Below, piece by piece: positions 22,196 to 33,848 of a DNA stretch of 64,000 bases. A program made the translations under genes and the position numbers. How positions within the stretch are numbered: the stretch's first letter is position 1; each line of letters opens with the position of its first letter. Under the pieces are notes generated by a model that saw only the letters and a program-made list of their open reading frames with translations, was not told the DNA's origin and did no database searches. This DNA comes from Smallanthus sonchifolius (taxonomy: Eukaryota; Streptophyta; Magnoliopsida; Asterales; Asteraceae): contig CM042022.1 in the NCBI GenBank assembly GCA_023525975.1, positions 64,376,001-64,440,000 of the forward strand. The letters are read 5' to 3'.

Positions 22196-24380
22196 TGCCA
22201 TTCCCTGTCATGTGCTATGAACAACCACTATTAACAACGCAAATGGTATTAATAGTCCCTCTTGGTTAATCCTGCATATCTAACAAGAAACATTAATTTG
22301 ACAATGAGACCCAAGCCATGGTGGTCCTGGGTCGTCCATCTATATCAAAATAAATGACTTCACACAATTCATAGTTGAATCTCTCATAAATTTTTGAAGA
22401 TTGCTCCGACGAATCCAAAACGAAAACTTTAGATTTCCGAACACTCTTCCGTTCATTAAGTTCTTTCTTCTAAATTGTGAAGTGTTTGAACATTCTTGTT
22501 CATTTGAAACATGTTTAGATTGTGAAACCTCTTGTTTTTCTAAAACTTTTCTCAATCTTCTGTTTCTCCTCCGTCGCTGAGGTCTAGAGAGCCTAACCTC
22601 ATATTGTGAATTACCCTTTGGTACAACACTCGGTTTAACCACATTTGGTTTAACCTTAGCAGGTTTTACCACAGATTTTACTTCAGGCTTCATCTTCTCA
22701 GGAATGTCATGTCGCTTTCCCTTATTCTTGTAAGGACAATTAATCAGAATATGACCACTTCATTACAATGAAAGCACACATGCCATTCCTTGAACTGCCT
22801 CACATACGGAACTCTCCTTAAACTTAAAGAACTCCCAGATGTATAACCTCCAGATGAATGATCAACAACAATCTCTTGCTTCCTTGAAACATAAGAACTC
22901 TTTGAATAGACAACATGCTTAACCACTTGTTGAATATTTCCTGGGATGACATGCTTCTTACCTTCAATCTTATAAGGACAGTTTATCTTAATATGACCAA
23001 TATTATTGCAATGGAAACAAGCATGTCTCTCTTTATATTGTTGAACATAAGGAACATTCCATGAACTATTCTGACTTCCAAACAATTCACCAACATAAAA
23101 TCCTGATTGCTTTTGAGAAAAAGAACCCCCAGAGGTTTAAGTATTAGCATACTCAGATTTCTCCAAATTTACATTCTCTTTTATAAAATTCAATGTGGTC
23201 TTGTTTGAAATTTTTGGAATTTCTGCATTGATATCTCCAAAATTTGATAAAAACATGTTGGCCCAAAACTGGTTTTGACTACTCAGGCGTATCAGGTTCT
23301 GTTAAGATGCATCGATCACGTGTAACTTGCTTCACCACTTTTTATTCTTCAATCTTTACTTCTTTAGGAATACCCTCAACTTTGGCTTCATTAAAGCATT
23401 CATCATCACTCTCATCCTCATACACCATGTCCTCACCAGTAACTGGATTAACCTTGAGTACGGTTTTTGGTTCCAACTCTTCTTTAGTCACTGTCTCAAT
23501 GCTATGAGCTGTGTAGTTTCCATTGAATGGAGGACAGAAACCAATTTCCCCAACAACTTTATCATCCTGTTGTGGCAATAACCAACTCCCCCAACTACTT
23601 TCTCACCACTAGCTTTCTCATTATAATATTCCAATAGAAAACTAAAATTTTTGTAACCCTCAAGCTTTCTCAGCAATTTGGTGACTTCACTCAAAATATG
23701 CCATATCAATGTGAAAAGGTTGTTCATTTACATTTGATTGTAAAACTTTGATATCATCTTTCAATGATTCAATTATTATATTTAAAAGCTTCTCATTTTC
23801 TTTCAAAGTTTGATTAGTTAAGTAGCTTGCCTTCAAGTCACAGATGAGATTAGTATTGTCATCACACAATCTCAGAATTTTTAAATCAGAATCAATGCAT
23901 TTAGAGCATGGAACAGAGACAACCTCATTTACTTGTTTAGAATCAGCCATGAATCCATTTGCTCAGCAAACATTTCATCTACTTTCTCTATTACCTTCCC
24001 TGCAGCTACATTGTCATTCATTAATTCTTCATTAGTCACCTTTGCTGTATTTGCTTTGTCTTCAGTAACCACTTCCTCATTCACACTATCCTCTTGAACT
24101 GTCTAGAAGCTTTTTCCAGTCTTCACATCCCTCTCGGTAGACCGAGTGCTTTCACCATATTGAACACTATCACTATCGCTTGATTCTGCAGCAATGCCAC
24201 TTTCAGAATCACTCTGCTTCTCTAAGTCTTCTTTAATCAAGGCCACGAACACGTGAGTAGTAACTTCTTCATTTAGTACAACCTTGACACTCTCGTCATC
24301 AGTTTTGTTACTATCTTCAGTCACATCACCTTCTTCATAAGAGATTGAACTTTACCAATCAGGTCCGCTATAGACATATC
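22196..24380 (-). pseudogene. Co3 gag, C-terminal two thirds
   Basis: It is joined to the N-terminal part at 37963-38633 across the Co4 insertion. Blocks shared with Co4 gag include CDDNTNLICDLK, KTVLKVNPVTGEDMVY, EGIPKEVKIEE and RLSRPQRRRRNRRLRK. A knuckle of the type CFHCNNIGHIKINC is present near 23030, and a second, damaged copy (CFHCNEV) near 22760. The first canonical CYNC-type knuckle of Co4 is absent, so there are deletions. Many stops and frame changes. It ends MAWVSLSN then TAA at 22293-22295, followed by a TGCAG acceptor-like end at 22272. Confidence 0.8.
22272..22297 (-). promoter_or_regulatory. Putative branch site and acceptor at Co3 gag-pol junction
   Basis: TTAAT (branch A 22293) lies 21 nt before TATGCAG (AG 22273-22272), overlapping the gag stop. 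Spacing matches Co2 (21) and Co4/Co6 (22). Confidence 0.45.
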
Positions 24381-24869
24381 TGTAGGTCCAGGTAACTCAA
24401 CTACTGATCGAACTCGTAATATGACGTTGCTATAACACGAAGTGCGGAATCCTTCATGTTAACATTTGTATACTAACCGAAAATTGAAACAACACGCGTA
24501 AATAAACTTCTCGATTATATTCCAACTCACAATGGTTTACAGACTCAATCAGACAATTCTATCTCTCGGTTCTCTCTGATCTGTCCTTTGTCTAATGACT
24601 CTGTAAACCTATATATAGAAAACTAACCTGCTGTAAGAGAACTTATTAAGTTCGCCTCTAACAGACTAAGCGAACTTAAAAAGTTCGCCTCAGTTAGACC
24701 TAAGCGAACTTATTAAGTTCGCCTCTGATAGACCAGGCGAACTTAACAAGTTCGCCACTAGGCTCACTTGTAAAACACTTAGTAACTTTAGACATTTACA
24801 TAATAAAAACATAAAGACATAAAATCTAACTATTACAAGATTTTGTCATTACAAATCTATGTCCTAACA
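24381..24869 (-). repeat. Co4 3' LTR
   Basis: The 489-bp LTR has ends TGTAGG...CTAACA on the plus strand and pairs with 37474-37962. A TATATATAG box lies at 24610-24618 on the minus strand. Three or four AAGCGAACTT...AAGTTCGCCT palindromes lie at 24649-24757, upstream of that box in element sense. Confidence 0.95.
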
Positions 24870-24880
24870 GACTCCCCCTT
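24870..24880 (-). other. Co4 polypurine tract
   Basis: AAGGGGGAGTC in element sense, abutting the 3' LTR and 30 bp after the third-ORF stop. Confidence 0.88.
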
Positions 24881-24910
24881 GACAATAGCTTGATCTTCTG
24901 TCTTCAGTCT

Positions 24911-27900
24911 TTATCTTGAACTCTTCCAGTTATCCGGTAGTCTGCTGCCAGCATGCACTCCATATCTTTTGCATATCTCCAAAACTCTTTTGTACTGTAG
25001 ACCTTGTTGTCTCCATTCATCAGTATACATGATCTCATTCTTTCGCAGCGTCCTCTGATCTTTCTTTGAAAAATTAATAAGATTCAATGCGTCATAGAAA
25101 CACACAATGACCTTATTATCTTTATCTTCAATCCTTACTTCCCTAGTATTAACATCAACATACCACCATTTCATATTCCCAAGAAAGTCTTGAGGAATAT
25201 TCTTTAATGGTATCTTGTGAATAGCACGTACTGGTATATACTTGTATCTCCAGATTACTTTCCCAGTCTTAGGATCTGTGTTCTTCACTCTCTTTCCCTT
25301 CTGTGGTTTCAGTCGTTCATACTTACCCGAACTACCTTATTTCTTTATCAGGTTTGCTATCACATCAGCCAAACCATTGTTCGATCTATTTATGAGTGGT
25401 TTTGAAGCTAGACCATTTATTTCACACCTCGGCAAGGTATTGAAATATTTGATCCTCGGCTTTAAGTATTGAACACCGTCAGATCGTTTGATTGCAAACA
25501 ATTTTGATTCACCATCATAGAACCAACTTATGATCCTTCCTACACACTGCTCTTTATTCACATATTTCTCTTTCTGAGCAGGTTGTGCTGGAGACTTGGG
25601 TAACACCTTCATCCAACTGTTTACAACTTCTCTCCACTGTTCTCGTGTCATTCCTGTATCTCTGTACATCAAAGGTTTTACATTAATCTTCGGAGACTCA
25701 GTGTGAGTAGTTTCAGTTTTAGCACCTTTATTGGATTGACTTGACTCATCATCAGTATCCATCTTTGAATCAGCTGTATCATCAGGCAGTGTGACGTCTT
25801 CAACAGAGTACATAGAATCTGTTACTCCATCATAAGTGAATTCAGGAATAACATCATCCTGGATGAAGTTATACGGCACCTTAAGACCATCACAGCCTTC
25901 ATAGGTGACACTGTCTTTATCTTTCTCTATTTCAATCTCTACTATTTCTCCTTCTTCTATCTCAGTATCTGATATATCATCTTCCATGTCATTGAATAAA
26001 TCGTCAATCTCATCAAGACATTCAATCTTTTCAGCTTCCTCTTCTTCTGAATCTTGAAAGAATTCTAATAACAAAATTTCTTCGTCATTAGCACCAGTAG
26101 TATCTTTGTTTCCTTCAAGTGATTGTGATGTTGACTCCCCCTGAACCTTTGATATAGGATTAGCGTCAGTGTATTGACGATCACCCTCAATATTTCCAGC
26201 AGGATCATTGTCTTCATCATCACGTCTTTGAATTGACTCTGTGTGACAAGTATCAGGTATCCTCAATTCCCCCTGAGCGTCAAGACGCTGAACGAGTTTG
26301 GAAACTAATGCTTGAATATCAGCAATCTGTTGAGCTTGAGTCTGAATAACCAGCTGCCGTTGTGAATCAGTAGACACAAGAGTGTTTACCTGTGTTTGTA
26401 GAGAAAGCACTTGAGATTCAAGGAAAGTAATCATGTCAGAATCAGAAGGCTTTGACGGACCAGCTGTTGATTATGGAATAGAAGGACTTGAACTAGTAGG
26501 AATGACTGGAGGAACATGAGTTTGAACTGGAGATGGATCCTTAGATCTTGGAGGGGTAATTATCAAAGAAGAAACAAAATTAGCATCCTCGACTCCTTGA
26601 GAAGATTTTGCAGCAGCAATTGACGCAGACATTAACTTTTGACGTGTAGGATCTGGATTAAAGTCATTATCAGTGTCAAAACTCTCATCAACCAAAGATC
26701 TTTTACCAAGTACTGATCCGGAAGGAGGATCCCGAACAGACTTCCGTCTTGGTCTTCTGGCTTGAGATTTAATGCGTTTTCCAGCATTAGCCAGTGGAAT
26801 AGCAACCAACCGTTCATACTGACCTGAGGAAAAATCCCTAGATTCATCAGAATCAGTGCTGTCATCATCAGATGATATCGTGTCACTTGAGCTGGAACTA
26901 CAATCAGCATCTGTCACCACATTCCCTTCTGTTTCATGAATGGGCGAGTTCACAACATCATCAACGAAATCTTCCATATTCATTCCTAGATCGTGATCAG
27001 GGTTATGAACGACCTCTTCTTGAACTGGTTCCTGAATAGGTATATCAACATCAGCTTGTGGAATAGGAACTTGTTCAAGAATAGGAACTTGTATTTGTAG
27101 AACTGGTATCTGTTGTTGCTGAACTTGTTGTTGGTGTGGAACTTGTACTTGTGGAATTTGATGTTGTTGTTGTTGTGGTTGTTGCTGTTGTTGCACATTA
27201 ATGCCTTGAGCTTAAGCAAGTTCATCAGGATGAAACCAGTTGTCATTAGGTGGTGCAACATAACCAGGATTGATTAAATGCCCAAACAAAGGAGTATTGA
27301 CTGGAATCAATGCAGCATTCTGCTGTTTTACCTTCGTACAGTCGGTAAAAATACGTTTTGACATCGGAGTCAACGTTAATCTTTATGGATGTTGTGGAAG
27401 ATCAGGAATAAGATGATTGAGTATCATTTGAATAAACCGAGGATACATCAAGAAACCTTGACCTTCAGCTGGATTGATCTGCATTACCATCTCCCGATAG
27501 AAATAAAGGGGAAAATTTAATCCTTTATTCAATGTTAAGGCCACCATGGCTGTTTGAAGAGCCATCTTCAGTCCATCAGTACCAGCTTTTCGAGGAGAGA
27601 TGCATTGAATAATCACATGCATAAAATACCTCCATTCACCAACTAATCCACCTTTCCGAGCTTGGGTATCATTCTGTCTTCCACGATAACCCATCCGTTG
27701 AAAACAACCCATAATAAGAGTTCCAGGATAAGAAATTGGATCTTCAGTATTTCCACCCAAATCAAGAGCAGCATGAATCGTCTCTTCAGAAATTGCAATC
27801 TCAGTATTGTTTACTGTTGCACGAAGTACATGCGGTTCCACGTCAGTATCTTGATGTACCGTATCCCAGAATTGCTGTATGTACACCAAGCTGATATAGG

Positions 27901-28033
27901 GATCTGCAGATAAGGCAACATGCAGTCGTGATCGATTCAGAAAATTTATGATGCCTTGAAAATTCACTGCTTCGGGCATATTCAGATCTAACAAAGCCAC
28001 TTGATTATGTTTATATTCAACACGTCGAGCCAT
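24911..28033 (-). pseudogene. Co4 third ORF (sense, downstream of pol)
   Basis: It reads in one frame from ATG at 28033 to 24911, with stops at 27383, near 27212, at 26471 and at 25337. Residues 1-235 are a conserved domain (FQGIINFLNRSRLH, SADPYISLVYIQQFWD, ISEETIHAALDL, GEWRYFMHVIIQC, GFLMYPRFIQMI). A glutamine-rich stretch follows at 27100-27196, then an acidic region with NLS-like KRIKSQARRPRRKS (about 26750), a heptad-leucine coiled coil (26280-26434), a Glu/Asp-rich region (25920-26100) and a conserved C-terminal domain (FAIKRSDGVQYLKP, CFYDALNLINFS, YTDEWRQQGLQYKR). No signal peptide or transmembrane helix is seen, so it is not env-like in structure. Composition suggests a nuclear or nucleic-acid-associated protein; function unknown. 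Confidence 0.8.
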
Positions 28034-28063
28034 CTGAAAACATTCGGACAACAAACACATTAG
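28034..28063 (-). promoter_or_regulatory. Putative 3' splice site at Co4 third-ORF start
   Basis: In element sense CTAAT (28063-28059) precedes a T-rich stretch and TTTTCAG whose G is 28034. The ATG starts at the next base. The branch A to AG distance is 26 nt. Co6 is almost identical and Co1 has the same layout in a diverged family. Confidence 0.62.
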
Positions 28064-28194
28064 TAAAAACAACAAACACAAACACTAACAAAATTAAAAC
28101 AAAACAAACAACAAAAAAAATTTTAAGAAAAAAACAAAATTTTTTTTTCTAACACTCAAAAAATTACAAGTCCAAATCATCTCTGACCCCTAGG

Positions 28195-28295
28195 CGAACT
28201 TAATAAGTTCGCTTAGTGTTGCAAGAGGCGAACTTATTAAGTTCGCCTGACAAGTTCGCTTCGAACAAGTTCGCTTAGAACAAGTTCGCCTGAAC
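28195..28295 (-). repeat. Palindrome cluster upstream of Co4 third ORF
   Basis: Two 23-bp palindromes lie at 28202-28224 and 28236-28258, with arms AGGCGAACTT and AAGTTCGCCT (one base varies) around a 3-nt centre, plus half copies to 28290. They lie about 170-225 bp before the ATG. Co6 has the same pair at 62010-62066. Confidence 0.85.
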
Positions 28296-28654
28296 CTGTG
28301 ACGATTCAAATTCAAACACAGAATTTCAATATTCGACAAAACGAGATAAAATCATTAAATAAGCATTGAAAATCAGTCGAATACCAATTTACAACCAAAT
28401 ATGATGATCAATTTTATATTTCGGTCAAAATTAGGTCAAATTCTGCCGTTGTAAGCTTCGACGTAAAACCGAGAGAAAAAGTACCAAATACTCTCAATTT
28501 AGCGGATGAAAATCGATGAAAATACCTTTGTTAGACTCGCAATCCAATTTGGATTAAGATACAACCAACAAACAACTCTCACAACACAGTTTAAAATTTT
28601 TGAAAGTTTCGATCAAGTTCACCTAATCTGAGGAAGACGATGAAAATGACAAGT

Positions 28655-28855
28655 TCGCCTGATTAAACCCTTATTCAGATTAAGTTCGCTTAATTAGGTG
28701 AACTTGTTAAGTTCGCTTAACAAGCCTTCGGCGAACAAGATAAGTTCGCTTCACCCTTAAGTTCGCTTCACCCCACACAGCAGATTAAGTTCGCTTCATT
28801 GTTTTAAGCGAACATATTAAGTTCGCTTCACTGTACACAGGCGAACTTAATTGCT
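28655..28855 (-). repeat. Second GCGAACTT palindrome cluster in Co4 spacer
   Basis: About eight full or half copies of the AAGCGAACTT/AAGTTCGCTT motif occur in 200 bp. The equivalent cluster in Co6 is 61416-61640. Confidence 0.8.
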
Positions 28856-28999
28856 TTTCAACCTTTTTGCCTTGAACAAAAATTTTACCAACTTCAACCT
28901 GTCAAATCTTGAACTTCCGTCAGCAACACATATTTGATCCAATCCTGAAAAATTTTAATAAAAGTTTAGAATTTTCATGGAAACAAAAAAATCAAAATC

Positions 29000-29150
29000 T
29001 TTTTGAGTTTTATCTATACAGACGGAATCACATATTTTTGGTTTTTATCTGTACAAACGGAATCACATATTTTTGTATTTTTATCTGTACAAACTGAAAT
29101 CACATATTTTTGTATTTTTATCTTTACCAACTGAAATCACATATTTTTTG
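29000..29150. repeat. Tandem repeat of about 34 bp in Co4 spacer
   Basis: Four diverged units contain the words TTTTTATCTGTACAAAC and GGAATCACATATTTTT. Co6 has a similar array at 61125-61285 in the opposite orientation, as expected from its strand. Confidence 0.8.
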
Positions 29151-30367
29151 TTTTAACATCATGAGCAAGAAGATCATATCAGTATTCAAATAATTCATCA
29201 CACATATTATCAATAACAAAGGGTAATCTATAGTATGAGACCATTTAACTCAATTTTGTGCATTTTGCATCTTTTTCATTTTGAAACTCATTCAATTCGA
29301 ATAATGTTTGAAATGATACGCGATAAATTTCAAAGTAAATAAGATCAGGTTATGAAATGCTCTTTTATTTATACCGAATTTGAAATATAAAGCATGAACT
29401 CTTAAATTTGTCAATATTATAAGATTTGAAACTATAAGCGTTTATTCTCCAAATTCATGTGATTTAGTACCATTTAGATGAAAAACATTGTGTACCCCAC
29501 ATATATGCCAAATAGAAAGTAAATGCACGATCTTCAAGACATATATAAGATTTTACTAAAGATTATCCGAATATTCAGAATGAGGAGACATCACTTAGCA
29601 CATGAATAGCAGAATCCAAATTGGATTGTATAGGAATCAATGAGATTCAGAGTCGAATGATTCAATGTTTTGGCTTATATCTGTGGAATCATAAGATTCA
29701 GGTACGTGGATCCAACTGTTATCTGGATTATGAATTCAATGGAATCAGTAAAGATGATTTATCAATATGATCCAAGGGCTAGTATATGTTTGACAGATGT
29801 TGTCAAGTACATATCTTGATTATACTTCAAATTGCATGCTTTTCGGGACATGGGCACTGAAGCAAATCGAATGAATAGTGCTAAGGACATAACCCGAAAC
29901 TGATCTCATAGGAAAATCTTTATTAAATGCTAATATTCCTTATCTGATAATGATCTTTTACACACACACCCAGGCATATAATGGATTTAAATCATGAATG
30001 TAATCATATTATATTTAATTTTCACACTACTATTAGTTTCAAAACGCTTTTAGGCTATTGACAATTCAAGTTTCAAATTTTATACACAAATTTTAAAACA
30101 AATTATCAAGAATAGAGCATTCACAACAGTATCATTTCTTATTCATGCATACTTTGAAATTTAGATCAGATCAACTTATTTTAATCAATCATATATCAAG
30201 GTCTACTAAGGTCGTGTGAAATGAACTAATCACTGATGTACTATCATTTCTTCTCTAACCTCAAATGATGTCAAATTTTATATTTTTCAATTTGTTTTGA
30301 CTTTTTATAAATTAAAATTTTTGACTGAAAATGTAAATGCAGAAATGTAATAAAGCAATAAAAGAAC

Positions 30368-31795
30368 TTAAAAATTTTTCCATGAAATTCTGATTTTGAA
30401 AAACTTATATTCGGGATTGATCATTCCAATCATTTTAATTAGGAATTCAAACCTGGTACGATCAAATGACTTGGTAAACAAATCAGCAAAATTATCTTCG
30501 GTGTGTACCTTGACCAGCTCAATCAACCTTTTCTCTGCACAATCACGTATAAAATGATATCGAATTTCGATGTGCTTAGTTTTACTATGTTTAACAGGAT
30601 TATTCGTTATGGACATAGTAGCATTGTTATCAATAAGCATGGGGGTTCATGTGAAATTCAAACCGTAATCTCTCAATTGCTGTTGTATCCATAGGATCTG
30701 TGAACAACAACTTGCAGCAGCGATGTATTCTGCTTCGCATGTTGAAATCGAGACTGTGGTTTGCTTTTTGCATTGCCAGGATACAAGTCGATTACCTAAG
30801 AACTGGCAACCACCTGTTGTAGATTTCCTGTCCAGACAACAACCACCAAAATCAGAATCAGTATAAGCATTGAAATAAAAGTTAGAACCATGAGGATACC
30901 ATAGCCCTAAACGTTGTTTTCCTTTTAAATACCGAAAGATTCTTTTCACAGCAATTAAGTGAGATTCTTTTGGCTTTGCCTGAAATCTGGAACAGATACA
31001 CACGGCGAACATTATATCCGGCCTTGAAGCGGTTAAGTACATGAGGGATCCAATCATAGCTCTGTAAAGTCGACAATCTACATCTTTTCCTTCCGAGTCA
31101 GAATGTAGCTTATGATTGACCGGAATTGGAGTATCGTATGGGGTACAGTCCTCCATCTTGAACCGGCTCAAGATGTCTTTGACATACTTAGACTGATGAA
31201 TAAAGAAACCATCTTCCTTTTGATTTACTTGTAAACCTAAGAAAAACGATAACTCTCCCATATCAGACATTTTAAATTTCGACTTCATTACACCCTCAAA
31301 GTCTTTGCATAACCCTTCATTTGTCGAGCCAAAAATAATATCATCCACATAAATCTGTACCAGTAGGTAATCTCCCCCTGATTTCTTTATGAATAAGGTC
31401 GAGTCTAACTTTCCACGAGCAAAGTCATTCGCCAAAAGATGTGTGGATAAAGTCACATACCACGCACGAGGAGCCTGATGAAGACCATACAGAGCCTTAT
31501 CAAGCTTGAAAACCTTATTCGGATTCAGTGGATCTTCAAACCCCGGCGGCTGACACACATAGACTTCCTCCTTGACCTTGCCATATAAAAATGCACTCTT
31601 GACGTCTAATTGAAACACCTTAAAACCTTTAAAAGACGCAAAAGTTAGAAACAGCCTTATAGCTTCAAGCCGTGCAACCGGCGCATAGACCTCGGTGTAA
31701 TCAATTCCTTCTTGTTGATTGAAGCCCTGGACAACTAATCTTGCCTTGTTGCGTACCACGACACCTCGATCGTCTTTCTTACATTTAAACCCCAT
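30368..31795 (-). pseudogene. Co4 reverse transcriptase and RNase H
   Basis: Copia RT blocks: NKARLVVQGFNQQEGIDYTEVYAPVAR (split here from its neighbours), QLDVKSAFLYG, ALYGLHQAPRAWY and the catalytic YVDDIIFGST. RNase H ends with SISTCEAEYIAAASCC, MLIDNNATM, KHIEIRYHFIRD and ADLFTKSFD. A TGA at 30647-30649 breaks RNase H. A one-base deletion near 31793, seen by comparison with Co6 at 58501, puts RT out of frame with integrase. Confidence 0.92.
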
Positions 31796-33822
31796 TTTGT
31801 TCCTATCGGATACGCACCTTTCGGAAGATCAACAAGATTCCAAACCTTAAGTTTGTCAAATTGAGCAAGTTCTTCCTGCATAGCTTCTACCCAGTTATTG
31901 TCATTTAAAGCCATCTCGACATTCTTGGGTTCAACCTGCGAAATAAAGCATGAATGTGAGCAATCATCAAGAACACCAGAATCTTTAATGCAAGTATACA
32001 AAGAAGTATTTTCAACAAGAGAACGGGTTTTCACTCCATCCTGTAAATTTCCAATTATATTTGTTACTGGATGATCTTTGTGTTCCTTGATGGATGCGAC
32101 CTCAGGAACCGGCAACACTTCAACTTGAGTAGATTCAGATTGATAAGAATAATCTTGAGTAATTGAAATTTCCGAGTCTAAATTTGTAGGAATCTCCCCC
32201 TGAGCCTGTGTCGAAGGTAATGGATCATCACCCAACAACGGATCAACAGAAGAATCTTGAAAAATAGCATTATCCACCTCACTCTCTGAATCTTGTGGAC
32301 CGGAACAAGAAGCAACATTTGGATCGGGAGCAGAAGTAGATGGAATCGATGAATTTGGAACTGCATTTGGTAGAAATCCATTGTGCTGTGCATCTTGACA
32401 AGTATCATAAATAACAGCAGCATCTTCATCAGAAATGTCAGAAGGTAAATGAAAAGACTTGAATAAGTTTTCATAATCAAATGCCCAATCCGGAACAATC
32501 GCCATTTGTGGTAAAGACCGATTTGAACAGTCAATATGGAACCATTCTTCAACTTGGCGTGTCTCTTTGTTATAAACCCTCTTGGTTGTCGAATTTGCCA
32601 CATACCCTAGAAAAATCCCTTCAATAGCCTTCGCACTAAATTTAGTTGGGACATCTCGAACTTTCAACAGGGTGCAAGGATTACCAAAAGGTAGTAAATA
32701 ATCCAGATTCGGCTTTCGATTATTTAGCAACTCGTAGCACGTCTTGTTATGTCGCTTGACGGTCAAGACCCTGTTCAAAACATGACACGCAGAATTCACA
32801 GCTTCATCCCAAAAGGTGACTAGAAGCTTAGAATCTGCAAGCATCATGCGAGCTGTTTCGACCAGCGTCCTGTTCTTTCGTTCAGCGACACCGTTTTGTT
32901 GAGGAACATATGGCGCACTGAATTCATGATGAATTCCTTTTTGTAGAAAAAATAAGCACAGTTTGCTATTCTTAAATTCGCTGCCATTGTCACTCCTGAT
33001 TCTTCTGACTTTCAGATTGAATAAATTTTCCAAACCCAGGATTAAGTATTGTACCAACTCAGTAGTTTCAGCTTTAGAAGAAAGAAACTTAACCCATGAA
33101 AATCTGGAGTAATCATCAGTTACGACCAAGCAGTACGATTTCCCACCAATGCTCCTAATACTGATAGGACCGAACAAATCCATATGCAGCAACTCCAAAG
33201 GAGTTACGATAGAATTCGTCGATTTCGATTTGTGATATTTCTTTCTTTGCTTCCCCTTCTTGCATGGAATACAATCATCAGGAACTGAGAATTTCATTTT
33301 CGAAATCCCAAGCACAAGATCCTTCCTAACAATGTAGTTCATCTTCCTGTAGTTAATGTGAGCTAACTTCCTGTGCCACAATATTGAATCAGATTCCGAC
33401 GCCTTGGAGAGTAAACAAGTTGGAATTGAATCCGTTGTAGTGGTGACACTCATGTCAAGGACATACGTGTCATTTCTCCTTGGAGCCTTCATGAGAATCC
33501 ATTCATCAGGAATCACAAAACCAGGTTTTAGAATATAGCATTCATGGTCGTTGAAATGGAACGAAAACTTCTTGTCACAGACTTGTGATACGCTTAAAAG
33601 ATTGTGTTCCAGCTGCTCAACATAATTCACCTTTTCAAATTTGACTTTGTCATTCTTTAACGTTCCCTGGCCAGTTATGTACCCGCCTTTATTACCCGCA
33701 AAAGCGACATAACCTCCATCAATTTTAATCACATCCTCAAGCAATCTAACATTCCCTGTCATATGTCGAGAGCAACCACTATCCACATACCATGTATTGT
33801 TGATAGTCCTCCTTGGTTGTCC
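31796..33822 (-). pseudogene. Co4 GAG-pre-integrase and integrase
   Basis: Pol starts GQPRRTINN just after an acceptor-like TAG, then YVDSGCSRHMTGN. GAG-pre-integrase: ILWHRKLAHINYRKM and CIPCKKGKQRKK. Integrase core: LLHMDLFGPIS, VVTDDYSRFSWV, RSDNGSEFKNSK and PQQNGVAERKNRTLVE. The C-terminal part is FSAKAIEGIFLGYV. The long acidic linker to RT runs about 32000-32420. The frame is open from 33786 to the frameshift near 31793. Integrase before RT is the defining copia order. Confidence 0.92.
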
Positions 33823-33848
33823 CTACATAAACAACGAGAATCAGTTAG
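33823..33848 (-). promoter_or_regulatory. Putative branch site and acceptor at Co4 gag-pol junction
   Basis: Element sense: CTAAC (33848-33844) overlaps the last gag codons, TGA stop at 33843-33841, then a T-rich stretch and TTTATGTAG ending at 33823; pol begins at the next base. The branch A to AG distance is 22 nt. Gag and pol are in the same frame here but separated by two stops, TGA and TAG. Confidence 0.5.

Larger units (their letters stand above)
28296..30367 (-). other. Co4 spacer between pol and third ORF
   Basis: About 2.3 kb without a conserved ORF separates pol from the third ORF. Sequence blocks are shared with the Co6 spacer (59884-62200) and, more weakly, with Co3 (21306-22100), a different family. 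It includes the palindrome cluster at 28655-28855 and a short tandem repeat at 29000-29150. Conservation of non-coding sequence between families suggests a function such as RNA structure or an intron. Confidence 0.7.

Noticed and set aside
26471..27196. Stand-alone host gene with poly-Gln and NLS
   Set aside because: It is in frame with the rest of the Co4 third ORF and recurs at the same place in Co6.
24911..28033. Third ORF as an envelope-like protein
   Set aside because: No signal peptide, membrane helix or cysteine-rich ectodomain is seen; instead there are acidic, basic, Gln-rich and coiled-coil parts.
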